Shown here piece by piece: positions 9,401-19,898 of a DNA stretch of 60,000 nt; position 1 is the stretch's first letter, and every line of letters starts with the position of its first letter. The notes under the pieces are model-generated. The model was given only the letters and a program-made list of their open reading frames with translations. It had not been told where the DNA came from and searched no databases. The stretch spans positions 17,372,001 to 17,432,000 of the forward strand of contig NC_092580.1 of NCBI RefSeq assembly GCF_037975245.1, in the 5' to 3' direction. Source of the DNA: Apostichopus japonicus. Lineage: Eukaryota > Echinodermata > Holothuroidea > Aspidochirotida > Stichopodidae. A program made the position numbers and the translations under genes.

Positions 9401-12400
9401 GCTTGCTTGCGGGCTTACTTCTATTTCTTGTAAGCTAGTTTATGCTTGTTTTTTTTTCTCTCTCGTAGATTTGCTTGAATGCTTGCTGGTTGTTAGAGTG
9501 ATTCCTTGCTGGTAAGTTTGCTTGCTTGCTGGCTTACTTCTATTTCTTATAAGCTTGCTTGATTGCTTGTATTTTTTTCTCGTAGATTTGCTTGAATGCT
9601 TGCTGGCTGTTAGAGTGATTCCTTGCTGGTAAGTTTGCTTGCTTGCTGGCTTACTTCTATTTCTTATCAGCTTGCTTGATAGCTTGTTTTTTTTTTCTCG
9701 TAGATTTGCTTGAATGCTTGCTGGTTGTTAGAGTGTGTCCTTGCTGATAAGTTTGCTTGCTTGCTGGCTTACTTCTTTTTTTTGTAAGCTTGCTTGATCG
9801 CTTGTATTTTTTTCTCGTAGATTTGCTTGAATGCTTGCTGGCTGTTAGAGTGATTCCTTGCTGGTAAGTTTGCTTGCTTGCTGGCTTACTTCTTTTTTTT
9901 GTAAGCTTGCTTGATAGCTTGTTTTTTTTCTCTCGTAGATTTGCTTGAATGCTTGCTGGTTGTTAGAGTGTGTCCTTGCTGATAAGTTTGCTTGCTTGCT
10001 GGCTTACTTCTTTTTTTTGTAAGCTTGCTTGATCGCTTGTTTTTTTTTCTCGTAGATTTGCTTGAATGCTTGCTGGTTGTTAGAGTGTGTCCTTGCTGAT
10101 AAGTTTGCTTGCTTGCTGGCTTACTTTTTTTTTTTGTAAGCTTGCTTGATAGCTTTTTTTTTTTTTCTCGTAGATTTGCTTGAATGCTTGCTGGCTGTTA
10201 GAGTGATTCCTTGCTGGTAAGTTTGCTTGCTTGCTGGCTTACTTCTTTTTTTTGTAAGCTTGCTTGATAGCTTGTTTTTTTTCTCTCGTAGATTTGCTTG
10301 AATGCTTGCTGGTTGTTAGAGTGATTCCTTGCTGGTATGTTTGCTTGCTTGTTTGCTTGCTTGCTGGCTAACTTCTATTTCTTATAAGCTTGTTTGATAG
10401 CTTTTTTTTTTCTCGTAGATTTGCTTGTATGCTTGCTGGTTGTTAGAGTGATTCCTTGCTGGTAAGTTTGCTTGCTTTGCTGGCTTACTTCTTTTTTTTG
10501 TAAGCTTGCTTGATCGCTTGTTTTTTTTTTCTCGTAGATTTGCTTGAATGCTTGCTGGCTGTTAGAGTGATTCCTTGCTGGTAAGTTTGCTTGCTTGCTG
10601 GCTTACTTCTTATTTTTTGTAAGCTTGCTTGATTGCTTGTTTTTTTTTTTTCTCGTAGATTTGCTTGAATGCTTGCTTGTTTGTTGAAGTTATTCCTTGC
10701 TGGTATGTTTGCTTGCTTGCTGTTTTTTTTTTCTAGTTGGTTTGCTCGGATCCTCGAATGTTTGCTCGTTTGTCTGCTGCTTTATTTGCTCTGTGGTTTG
10801 TTTGCTCGCTCGCTCGCTCGCTGATGTGTTGTTTTTTTTTGGCTCCCCACGGTTCCTTGCTTGTTTGCTCGTTTGTCGGTTTGTGTGTGTTATTGCTCTC
10901 TTATTTCCCCTTGATTGCTGGATGATTTGTTTCCCTGTGCGTTTTGTTGTTTGTTGGGTGTGTTTTTTTTTTTGTTTTTTTTTCTGCTTGTTTGTTTTTT
11001 TCTGCCTTTTTTTCTCTTTTCTCTTTACCTCTTTGGTATGTTTGCTTGCTTGTTTTCGTTTCTCTCTCTTAGAATTGCTTGAATGCTTGCTGGTTGTTAG
11101 AGTGTGTCCCTGCTGGTAAGTTTGTTTGTTTGCTTGCTGGCTTGCTTCTATTTCTTGTAAGCTTGCTTGATAGCTTGTTTTTTTTTTCTCTCGTCGATTT
11201 GCTTGAATGCTTGCTGGTTTGTTAGAGTGATTTTACTGTTTGTTTTTAATTCTCGCTTGTTGTTTGATTTCAATCTTGTTGGTATGTTTGCTTGCTTGCT
11301 TGCGGGCTTACTTCTATTTCTTGCAAGCTAGCTTACGCTTGTTTTTTTTTTCTCTCGTAGATTTGCTTGTATGCTTGCTGGTTGTTAGAGTGATTCCTTG
11401 CTGGTAAGTTTGCTTGCTTGCTGGCTTACTTCTATTTCTTATAAGCTTGTTTGATAGCTTTTTTTTCTTTTTTTTTTCCTCATAGATTTGCTTGAATGCT
11501 TGCTGGTTGTTAGAGTGATTCCTTGCTGGTAAGTTTGCTTGCTTGCTGGCTTACTTCTTTTTTTTGTAAGCTTGCTTGATAGCTTGTTTTTTTTTTCTCG
11601 TAGATTTGCTTGAATGCTTGCTGGCTGTTAGAGTGATACCTTGCTGGTAAGTTTGCTTGCTTGCTGGCTTACTTCTTTTTTTTGTAAGCTTGCTTGCTGC
11701 TTGTTTTTTTTCTCTCGTAGATTTGTTTGAATGCTTGCTGGTTTGTTAGAGTGATTCTACTGTTTGTTTTTAATTCTCGCTTGTTGTTTAATTTCAATCT
11801 TGTTGGTATGTTTGCTTGCTTGCTGGCTTACTTCTATTTCTTGTAAGCTAGTTTATGCTTGTTTTTTTTTCTCTCTCGTAGATTTGCTTGAATGCTTGCT
11901 GGTTGTTAGAGTGATTCCTTGCTGGTAAGTTTGCTTGCTTGCTGGCTTACTTCTATTTCTTATAAGCTTGCTTGATTGCTTGTATTTTTTTCTCGTAGAT
12001 TTGCTTGAATGCTTGCTGGCTGTTAGAGTGATTCCTTGCTGGTAAGTTTGCTTGCTTGCTGGCTTACTTCTTTTTTTTGTAAGCTTGCTTGATAGCTTGT
12101 TTTTTTTCTCTCGTAGATTTGCTTGAATGCTTGCTGGTTGTTAGAGTGTGTCCTTGCTGATAAGTTTGCTTGCTTGCTGGCTTACTTCTTTTTTTTGTAA
12201 GCTTGCTTGATCGCTTGTTTTTTTTTCTCGTAGATTTGCTTGAATGCTTGCTGGTTGTTAGAGTGTGTCCTTGCTGATAAGTTTGCTTGCTTGCTGGCTT
12301 ACTTTTTTTTTTTGTAAGCTTGCTTGATAGCTTGTTTTTTTTTTTCTCGTAGATTTGCTTGAATGCATACTGGTTGTTAGAGTGATTCCTTGCTGGTATG

Positions 12401-13930
12401 TTTGCTTGCTTGTTTGCTTGCTTGCTGGCTAACTTCTATTTCTTATAAGCTTGTTTGATAGCTTTTTTTTTTTCTCGTAGATTTGCTTGTATGCTTGCTG
12501 GTTGTTAGAGTGATTCCTTGCTGGTAAGTTTGCTTGCTTTGCTGGCTTACTTCTTTTTTTTGTAAGCTTGCTTGATCGCTTGTTTTTTTTTTTCTCGTAG
12601 ATTTGCTTGAATGCTTGCTGGCTGTTAGAGTGATTCCTTGCTGGTAAGTTTGCTTGCTTGCTGGCTTACTTCTTATTTTTTGTAAGCTTGCTTGATAGCT
12701 TTTTTTTTTTTTCTCGTAGATTTGCTTGAATGCTTGCTTGTTTGTTGAAGTTATTCCTTGCTGGTATGTTTGCTTGCTTGCTGTTTTTTTTTTCTAGTTG
12801 GTTTGCTCGGATCCTCGAATGTTTGCTCGTTTGTCTGCTGCTTTATTTGCTCTGTGGTTTGTTTGCTCGCTCGCTCGCTCGCTGATGTGTTGTTTTTTTT
12901 TGGCTCCCCACGGTTCCTTGCTTGTTTGCTCGTTTGTCGGTTTGTGTGTGTTATTGCTCTCTTATTTCCCCTTGATTGCTGGATGATTTGTTTCCCTGTG
13001 CGTTTTGTTGTTTGTTGGGTGTGTTTTTTTTTCTGCTTGTTTGTTTTTTTCTGCCTTTTTTTCTCTTTTCTCTTTACCTCTTTGGTATGTTTGCTTGCTT
13101 GTTTTCGTTTCTCTCTCTTAGAATTGCTTGAATGCTTGCTGGTTGTTAGAGTGTGTCCCTGCTGGTAAGTTTGTTTGCTTGCTTGCTGGCTTGCTTCTAT
13201 TTCTTGTAAGCTTGCTTGATAGCTTGTTTTTTTTTTCTCTCGTCGATTTGCTTGAATGCTTGCTGGTTTGTTAGAGTGATTTTACTGTTTGTTTTTAATT
13301 CTCGCTTGTTGTTTGATTTCAATCTTGTTGGTATGTTTGCTTGCTTGCTTGCGGGCTTACTTCTATTTCTTGCAAGCTAGCTTACGCTTGTTTTTTTTTT
13401 CTCTCGTAGATTTGCTTGTATGCTTGCTGGTTGTTAGAGTGATTCCTTGCTGGTAAGTTTGCTTGCTTGCTGGCTTACTTCTATTTCTTATAAGCTTGTT
13501 TGATAGCTTTTTTTTCATTTTTTTTTCCTCATAGATTTGCTTGAATGCTTGCTGGTTGTTAGAGTGATTCCTTGCTGGTAAGTTTGCTTGCTTGCTGGCT
13601 TACTTCTTTTTTTTGTAAGCTTGCTTGATAGCTTGTTTTTTTTTTCTCGTAGATTTGCTTGAATGCTTGCTGGCTGTTAGAGTGATACCTTGCTGGTAAG
13701 TTTGCTTGCTTGCTGGCTTACTTCTTTTTTTTGTAAGCTTGCTTGCTGCTTGTTTTTTTTCTCTCGTAGATTTGCTTGAATGCTTGCTGGTTTGTAAGAG
13801 TGATTCTGCTGTTTTTTTTTCAATTCTTGCTTGTGTGTTTGATTTCAATCTTGTTGGTATGTTTGCTTGCTTGCTGGCTTACTTCTATTTCTTTTAAGCC
13901 TGCTTGATAGGCTCTTTTTTCCCTCGTAGA
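6416..13930 (+). repeat. 117-bp monomer array of U1
   Basis: Monomers are marked by a T-run, CTCGTAGATTTGCTTG, GAATGCTTGCTGG, TTAGAGTG, TTGCTGGTAAGTTTG, GGCTTACTTC, a second T-run, and GTAAGCTTGCTTGAT. Successive CTCGTAG positions at 9579, 9697, 9814, 9932, 10049 and 10167 give a spacing of 117-118 bp. Irregular spacing and BamHI blocks interrupt the array before 9300. Each monomer contains AAGCTT (HindIII). Confidence 0.95.
9300..13750 (+). repeat. Tandem segmental duplication inside U1
   Basis: The segment starting near 9300 recurs near 11715. The landmark ATTCTAC is at 9341 and 11754 (offset 2413), while the downstream BamHI block is at 10748 and 12809 (offset 2061). The two copies therefore differ by about 352 bp, which is three 117-bp monomers. 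Sequence across the BamHI block is almost identical between copies; a short T/C-run length difference near 10970 and 13030 is the main change. Confidence 0.85.
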
Positions 13931-14144
13931 TATGCTTGCTTGTTGTTAGAGTGATTCTTGCTGATTCGTTTGTTTGTTGATTGCTCCATTTGCTCGCTGG
14001 TCTTTTCACTGGTTTGTTTGCTTGCTCGCTGATTTGTTTAAAGGTTTGCTTGTTTGTCTGTTTGTCAGTTTGTGTGCATGTTTGTTTGTTTGCTTGTTCC
14101 CCCATGATTGCTGGTTGATTTGTTTCCCTGTGTGTTTTGTTGCT

Positions 14145-14428
14145 AATTCGTCCCTTGTTTCACGCACTGACGAATATACATATTATTTTATTTTGTTTTA
14201 CGTAGTGACGAATGTTTTTAAAACATTTATATGGCCTTAAAAATTGTTCTACATCCTTTAAATTTGAAACGGCTATAAAATATAATTTGTTGTCTGTAAC
14301 ATAAAATTAGGATACTGCTTGAAAGGTATTATTTGTGATCAAACATTCAGTTGCAAAGCAGTGAATTGATTTGGATCGTGATAGATAACTTTCTAACATT
14401 CGTCAGTACGCGAAACAAGGGACAAATT
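14145..14428. mobile_element. 284-bp MITE-like inverted-repeat element, copy in U1
   Basis: Left terminus 14145-14177 and right terminus 14396-14428 form a 33-bp inverted repeat with four mismatches. Shared cores are GTCCCTTGTTTC and ACTGACGAAT. AATT lies at both outer ends and may be a 4-bp target duplication or part of the repeat. A third, direct copy of the terminal core (TTTTACGTAGTGACGAATG) sits inside at 14196-14214. The interior is AT-rich, non-coding and unlike the GCTT-rich sequence on both sides, which suggests an insertion. The superfamily is not assigned. Confidence 0.7.
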
Positions 14429-14989
14429 GTGTATGTTGTTTTGTTTTTATTGTTGTGTGTTCTTGTCTGCTTGCTCACTAGTATTTTCTTTTCTTGTGAG
14501 CTTGTTTTGTTATGTTGCATGTTGGTATATTTGAATGCATGTTTGTTTAGTTGCTTGCTTGATGGATAGTTGCATTGTAGCTGGTGTCTATGTTTTTGCT
14601 GTTAGTTTGTCCGCTCGTTTGCTGGTTGTTTTGTTTTCTCGCTTGCTGAATAGTTTTGTAGTAGCTGTTGGATTGATTGCTGGTGAGTTTGTGTGTTTGG
14701 GCTTGCCTGCTGGTTTATGTTCTTTTCCTGTGGGCTTGTTTGCTTGTCGATTTGTTTGCTTGCTGGTATATTTTAACGCATGATGGTGTTTTGTGTTGGT
14801 TTGTTTGCTTGCTGGGTGGGTGGATAGGTTTGTGGTAGCCTAGCTGTGTGATTGATTGCTGGTGTCTTTGGTGTTCTTGTGTGTCTGCTAGTTTTTTGCT
14901 AGGTTTGTTTGGTTGTTACTTGTTGGATTGATTTCTTGTGGGTTTGTTTGCTTGCTAACTGGTTGTGCTGCTTGCTTGATATTTTGCTC

Positions 14990-15326
14990 ATTTATCTATC
15001 TATTAAATATAGGCCATGTTAAATGAATCTACTGTCTCTAGCTAATGTAGGCTGATCTATGTAATGTATCGATGTAATACATGTATCTAATGTATCTCTC
15101 TAATGTATGTATCTAAATAATATATGTATCTAAAATAGTGTATGTACTGTATCTATGGTAATAGTGTAAATAGTTAATAGGATGATTAATAAATGCATGT
15201 ATGTATATTTGATTAAGTAATGCATACATATAATATATACTAGTAAGTATGTAATGTATTGAATTAATGTATGTAACAGATGTTCTTATCTACCTAAAGA
15301 ATCGATCTATCTAATATATCTTTGTA
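14990..15326 (+). repeat. AT-rich ATCT/GTAT-derived block, U1 copy
   Basis: Degenerate tetranucleotide-type sequence with recurrent TATCTAATGTAT and ATGTATGTAT words. It recurs after the MITE-like element in every later unit. Later units carry a CTCATTTATCT duplication at its start that this copy lacks. No coding potential. Confidence 0.85.
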
Positions 15327-15336
15327 ATGTATCTAC

Positions 15337-15566
15337 CTAGGTCTGTAGGTTGTTCTGTATGTAGGTCTGTGGGTAGGTCTGTAGGTAGGTCAGTAGCTAG
15401 TTTTTTATTTTTATTTTTATTTTATTTTTTTATTTTTTTGGATATAGGTAGGTCTGTATGTAGGTCAGTAGGTATGTCTGTAGGTACATCAGTATGTCAG
15501 TCATTAGGTAGGTCTGTGAGTTTGTCCGTGGGTAGGTCTGTAGGTAGGTCAGTAGCTATTTTTTAA
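15337..15566 (+). repeat. GTAGGTCT/GTAGGTCA tandem block, U1 copy
   Basis: Short tandem words GTAGGTCT, GTAGGTCA and GTGGGTAG alternate. They are split by a T/A tract at about 15401-15440 whose length differs by 5-6 bp between units: long in U1 and U6, short elsewhere. The serine/valine/arginine open frame across it is a composition artefact. A second, shorter block of the same type lies at 15920-16020. Confidence 0.9.
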
Positions 15567-15780
15567 TTTTTTAATTTTTTAAAATATTTTTTACATAGCC
15601 AGAGTGAACAATAGCCATGAAGATTGACATAACTTAAGAGCTAATATAGGCTGTAAGGCCCTATAATAGAAATCCACATGGGCCAATCAGTGGTTCACAG
15701 CAGCTTAGGAACTACTGACGGGTGGGGGGGTTGGTGGCCCCCTCATCCCAGAAGCACACCCAAGCAGTGCCGTGGGAGGT

Positions 15781-15900
15781 GCGCACTATACATGACCTAA
15801 ACTGAAAGCATCCGGAGATTCAGAACAGTTCGGGCATCCAGATTGCAAAAGAACACCTCTCGGTCAAGGATTGGGTGATCAGTGCCTAAAAAATACACCG
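15781..15900 (+). pseudogene. 5S rRNA-like sequence, U1 copy
   Basis: Two blocks resemble animal 5S rRNA in the correct order and roughly correct spacing. ACTGAAAGCATCCGG (15801-15815) resembles the 5S region around nt 20-33. GGATTGGGTGATCAGTGCC (15868-15886), followed by AATACACC, resembles the box C region GGATGGGTGACCGCCTGG-GAATACC. Overall length is about 120 nt. The middle, where box A lies, is poorly matched and a few bases longer than in true 5S, and no T-run terminator follows, so a functional gene is unlikely. A 5S-derived SINE remnant or a 5S pseudogene are the options. The call rests on remembered consensus, not an alignment. Confidence 0.4.
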
Positions 15901-17682
15901 CCCACTCCCCATACAGGAGTCTGTAGGTACGCTGTTGGGTAGTTCAGTAGGTAGGTCTGTGGGTTGGTCTGTCAGTAGGTCTGTGGGTTGTTTGGTAGGT
16001 ATGTCGGTAGGTTATTAGGTACATAAATTTGAAAAGAATTATCAAGCATGTTTTGACCAAATATTGCAATAATTAAAACATTCATATATAGTTATATCAA
16101 ATGTATACTTAATTGTGCATATATGAAATTGATATATGGGCATATATGAAATGGTTATATGGTATGTTGATGGTGCATGTTTATGGTGCATTATTGATGA
16201 TAAATAAGTATATTTTGATCAAAGTTTCCAATTTTATTTATTAACGTCAACGTGCAGGCCCTATTTAATATAACTGCTATAAAAAAACAAATGTGTAAAT
16301 GCAATAATAATTTTTACTGTAAGAACTAGCATGTGACATAAAATGAAATAGACATACCAAATGTAATATACAATAGCATATAATATAAACATTCACATAT
16401 ACATAATTATGATTAGAGTTGATATCTGATTATTATGTATATAAAAATGGATATAAATATATACATATATATCTATATAGGTAGGTCTATATGTAGTTAT
16501 GTCAATAGATATAGGTAAGTCAGTGTGTCTGTAGGTTGTTGGGTAGGTGAGGTATTCTATCTCATGTATATTCTATCTAATGCATATATATCTAGTGATC
16601 TATTCAACGCATGTGTCTATGTTTAATCTATCTAATACATGTAACTAATGTGCCAATTTCAGGTATGTAATATATTTATCTAACTTATCGACTAATGTTA
16701 TGTATATCTAATGTTTCGTATGTAAACGGTTAGTGTATGCATGCAAATGTATTGCATGTATGCATCTATCTAATGTGCCTATCTATTGCATCTATGCAAT
16801 GTATGTCTTATATTCTGTATCTATATGAATGTTTCTTTATCATGTATCTATAGAACTCTTTATTAATTATCTATATAAAATATGTATTTCATGTCTGAAT
16901 GATGTGTTTCTACATAATCTTCCAATCTAATGTATACATGTAATGTATCTATCTCATGTATGTCTCTTTGTCATTTATCTATACAATCTATGTATCTAAT
17001 AGCTCAATCTAATATGTAAATAACATAATGTAATGCATGTATGCTTGCTGGTTTGCCTGCTGGCTTCTTTATGGCTGGTTAGACTTTTCTGGTTGATTTG
17101 TTTATTTGCTTGCTGTTGGTCAGAGTGATTGCTTGCTGGTTTGTTTGCTTGCTTGCTGATTTGTTCGTATTTATTGTGGGTTCCCTGGGTTCCTTGATGG
17201 TTTGCTCGTTTGTCGGTTTGTGTGCATGGTTGCTTGCTTGTTTCCCCCTTGATTGCTGGTTGATTTGTTTCCCTGTGTGTTTTGTTGTTTTTTGTTTGTG
17301 CTTTTTGCTTGCTTCCTGTTTGTCTTGTGGATTGCTTGCTTGTGTTCTGGTTTGTTTGCATGTTCTTTGTTTTGTCTGTTTCGTGTATATGGTTGGTTCG
17401 ATTGATTGGTGTTTTGTTTGCTTGCTTGTTGGTTGATTTGTTTCTTGTGGGTTTGTTTGATGGATTGCTGTTTGTCTTGTGGATTGCTTGCTTGGATGTA
17501 CGTTTTTTTGCTTGTTCTTCATTTTTGTTTGTTTCTTTGTGGATCATTCATTTGCTTTCTTGCTGGTTTGTTTGCTTGCTTGCTCGCTTATTTGAATTCA
17601 TGCTTGTTTGTTGATTTTGATCTTGCTGGTATGTTTGCTTGCTTCCTGGCTTACTTCTCTTTCTTGTAAGCTTGCTTGATAG

Positions 17683-18533
17683 CTTGTTTTTTTTTTCTCT
17701 CATAGATTTGCTTGAATGCTTGCTGGTTTGTTAGAGTGATTCTACTGTTTGTTTTTAATTCTCGCTTGTTGTTTAATTTCAATCTTGTTGGTATGTTTGC
17801 TTGCTTGCGGGCTTACTTCTATTTCTTGTAAGCTAGTTTATGCTTGTTTTTTTTTTCTCTCTCGTAGATTTGCTTGAATGCTTGCTGGTTGTTAGAGTGA
17901 TTCCTTGCTGGTAAGTTTGCTTGCTTGCTGGCTTACTTCTATTTCTTATAAGCTTGCTTGATTGCTTGTATTTTTTTCTCGTAGATTTGCTTGAATGCTT
18001 GCTGGCTGTTAGAGTGATTCCTTGCTGGTAAGTTTGCTTGCTTGCTGGCTTACTTCTATTTCTTATCAGCTTGCTTGATAGCTTGTTTTTTTTTTTCTCG
18101 TAGATTTGCTTGAATGCTTGATGGTTGTTAGAGTGTGTCCTTGCTGATAAGTTTGCTTGCTTGCTGGCTTACTTCTTTTTTTTGTAAGCTTGCTTGATTG
18201 CTTGTATTTTTTTCTCGTAGATTTGCTTGAATGCTTGCTGGCTGTTAGAGTGATTCCTTGCTGGTAAGTTTGCTTGCTTGCTGGCTTACTTCTTTTTTTT
18301 GTAAGCTTGCTTGATAGCTTGTTTTTTCTCTCTCGTAGATTTGCTTGAATGCTTGCTGGTTGTTAGAGTGTGTCCTTGCTGATAAGTTTGCTTGCTTGCT
18401 GGCTTACTTCTTATTTTTTGTAAGCTTGCTTGATAGCTTGTTTTTTTTTTTTCTCGTAGATTTGCTTGAATGCTTGCTTGTTTGCTGAAGTTATTCCTTG
18501 CTGGTATGTTTGCTTGCTTGCTGTTTTTTTTTT
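17683..18533 (+). repeat. 117-bp monomer array upstream of BamHI block, U2 (7 monomers)
   Basis: Seven (T)nCTC(G/A)TAG starts can be counted, near 17698, 17863, 17979, 18097, 18214, 18333 and 18453. The first monomer is a ~164-bp long variant with TACTGTTTGTTTTTAATTC inside. A further seven monomers follow the BamHI block, at about 18855-19720. Confidence 0.95.
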
Positions 18534-19898
18534 CTAGTTGGTTTGCTCGGATCCTCGAATGTTTGCTCGTTTGTCTGCTGCTTTATTTGCTCTGTGGTTT
18601 GTTTGCTCGCTCGCTCGCTCGCTCGCTGATGTGTTGTTTTTTTTTGGCTCCCCACGGTTCCTTGCTTGTTTGCTCGTTTGTCGGTTTGTGTGTGTTATTG
18701 CTCTCTTATTTCCCCTTGATTGCTGGATGATTTGTTTCCCTGTGCGTTTTGTTGTTTGTTGGGTGTGTTTTTTTGTTTGTTTTTTTTTCTGCTTGTTTGT
18801 TTTTTTCTGCCTTTTTTTCTCTTTTCTCTTTACCTCTTTGGTATGTTTGCTTGCTTGTTTTCGTTTCTCTCTCTTAGAATTGCTTGAATGCTTGCTGGTT
18901 GTTAGAGTGTGTCCCTGCTGGTAAGTTTGTTTGCTTGCTTGCTGGCTTGCTTCTATTTCTTGTAAGCTTGCTTGATAGCTTGTTTTTTTTTTTCTCTCGT
19001 CGATTTGCTTGAATGCTTGCTGGTTTGTTAGAGTGATTTTACTGTTTGTTTTTAATTCTCGCTTGTTGTTTGATTTCAATCTTGTTGGTATGTTTGCTTG
19101 CTTGCGGGCTTACTTCTATTTCTTGCAAGCTAGCTTACGCTTGTTTTTTTTTCTCTCTCGTAGATTTGCTTGTATGCTTGCTGGTTGTTAGAGTGATTCC
19201 TTGCTGGTAAGTTTGCTTGCTTGCTGGCTTACTTCTATTTCTTATAAGCTTGTTTGATAGCTTTTTTTTCTTTTTTTTTTCCTCATAGATTTGCTTGAAT
19301 GCTTGCTGGTTGTTAGAGTGATTCCTTGCTGGTAAGTTTGCTTGCTTGCTGGCTTACTTCTTTTTTTTGTAAGCTTGCTTGATAGCTTGTTTTTTTTTTC
19401 TCGTAGATTTGCTTGAATGCTTGCTGGCTGTTAGAGTGATACCTTGCTGGTAAGTTTGCTTGCTTGCTGGCTTACTTCTTTTTTTTGTAAGCTTGCTTGC
19501 TGCTTGTTTTTTTTCTCTCGTAGATTTGCTTGAATGCTTGCTGGTTTGTAAGAGTGATTCTGCTGTTTTTTTTTCAATTCTTGCTTGTGTGTTTGACTTC
19601 AATCTTGTTGGTATGTTTGCTTGCTTGCTGGCTTACTTCTATTTCTTTTAAGCCTGCTTGATAGGCTCTTTTTTCCCTCGTAGATATGCTTGCTTGTTGT
19701 TAGAGTGATTCTTGCTGATTCGTTTGTTTGTTGATTGCTCCATTTGCTCGCTGGTCTTTTCACTGGTTTGTTTGCTTGCTCGCTGATTTGTTTAAAGGTT
19801 TGCTTGTTTGTCTGTTTGTCAGTTTGTGTGCATGTTTGTTTGTTTGCTTGTTCCCCCATGATTGCTGGTTGATTTGTTTCCCTGTGTGTTTTGTTGCT

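Larger units (their letters stand above)
5759..17040 (+). repeat. Expanded, diverged left-edge unit (U1), 11.3 kb
   Basis: Starts with the GCTT-rich block and continues with a long irregular array of ~117-bp monomers to about 13930. It carries six BamHI-bearing blocks (GGATCC at 6759, 7613, 8163, 8861, 10748 and 12809) where later units have one. From about 13930 it follows the standard order: GCTT-like sequence, MITE-like element 14145-14428, AT-rich block to about 15320, GTAG block 15337-15566, complex block 15593-15926 with a 5S-like segment 15781-15900, second GTAG block to 16020, and an AT-rich tract to 17040. The portion from about 9300 rightward is close to the homogenised units; 5759-9300 is clearly more diverged. 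No genes are present. Confidence 0.9.

Noticed and set aside
9579-10170. Regular repeats resembling a CRISPR array
   Set aside because: The 117-bp units are similar along their whole length, with no unique spacers, and the context is eukaryotic.
15661-15690. Minus-strand inverted CCAAT box (CTGATTGG) followed by TATTATAG
   Set aside because: The spacing of about 15 bp is too short for a normal NF-Y plus TATA promoter, and no transcript unit follows.
15781-15900. Functional 5S rRNA gene
   Set aside because: The box A region is poorly matched, the spacing is off by several bases, and there is no T-run terminator.
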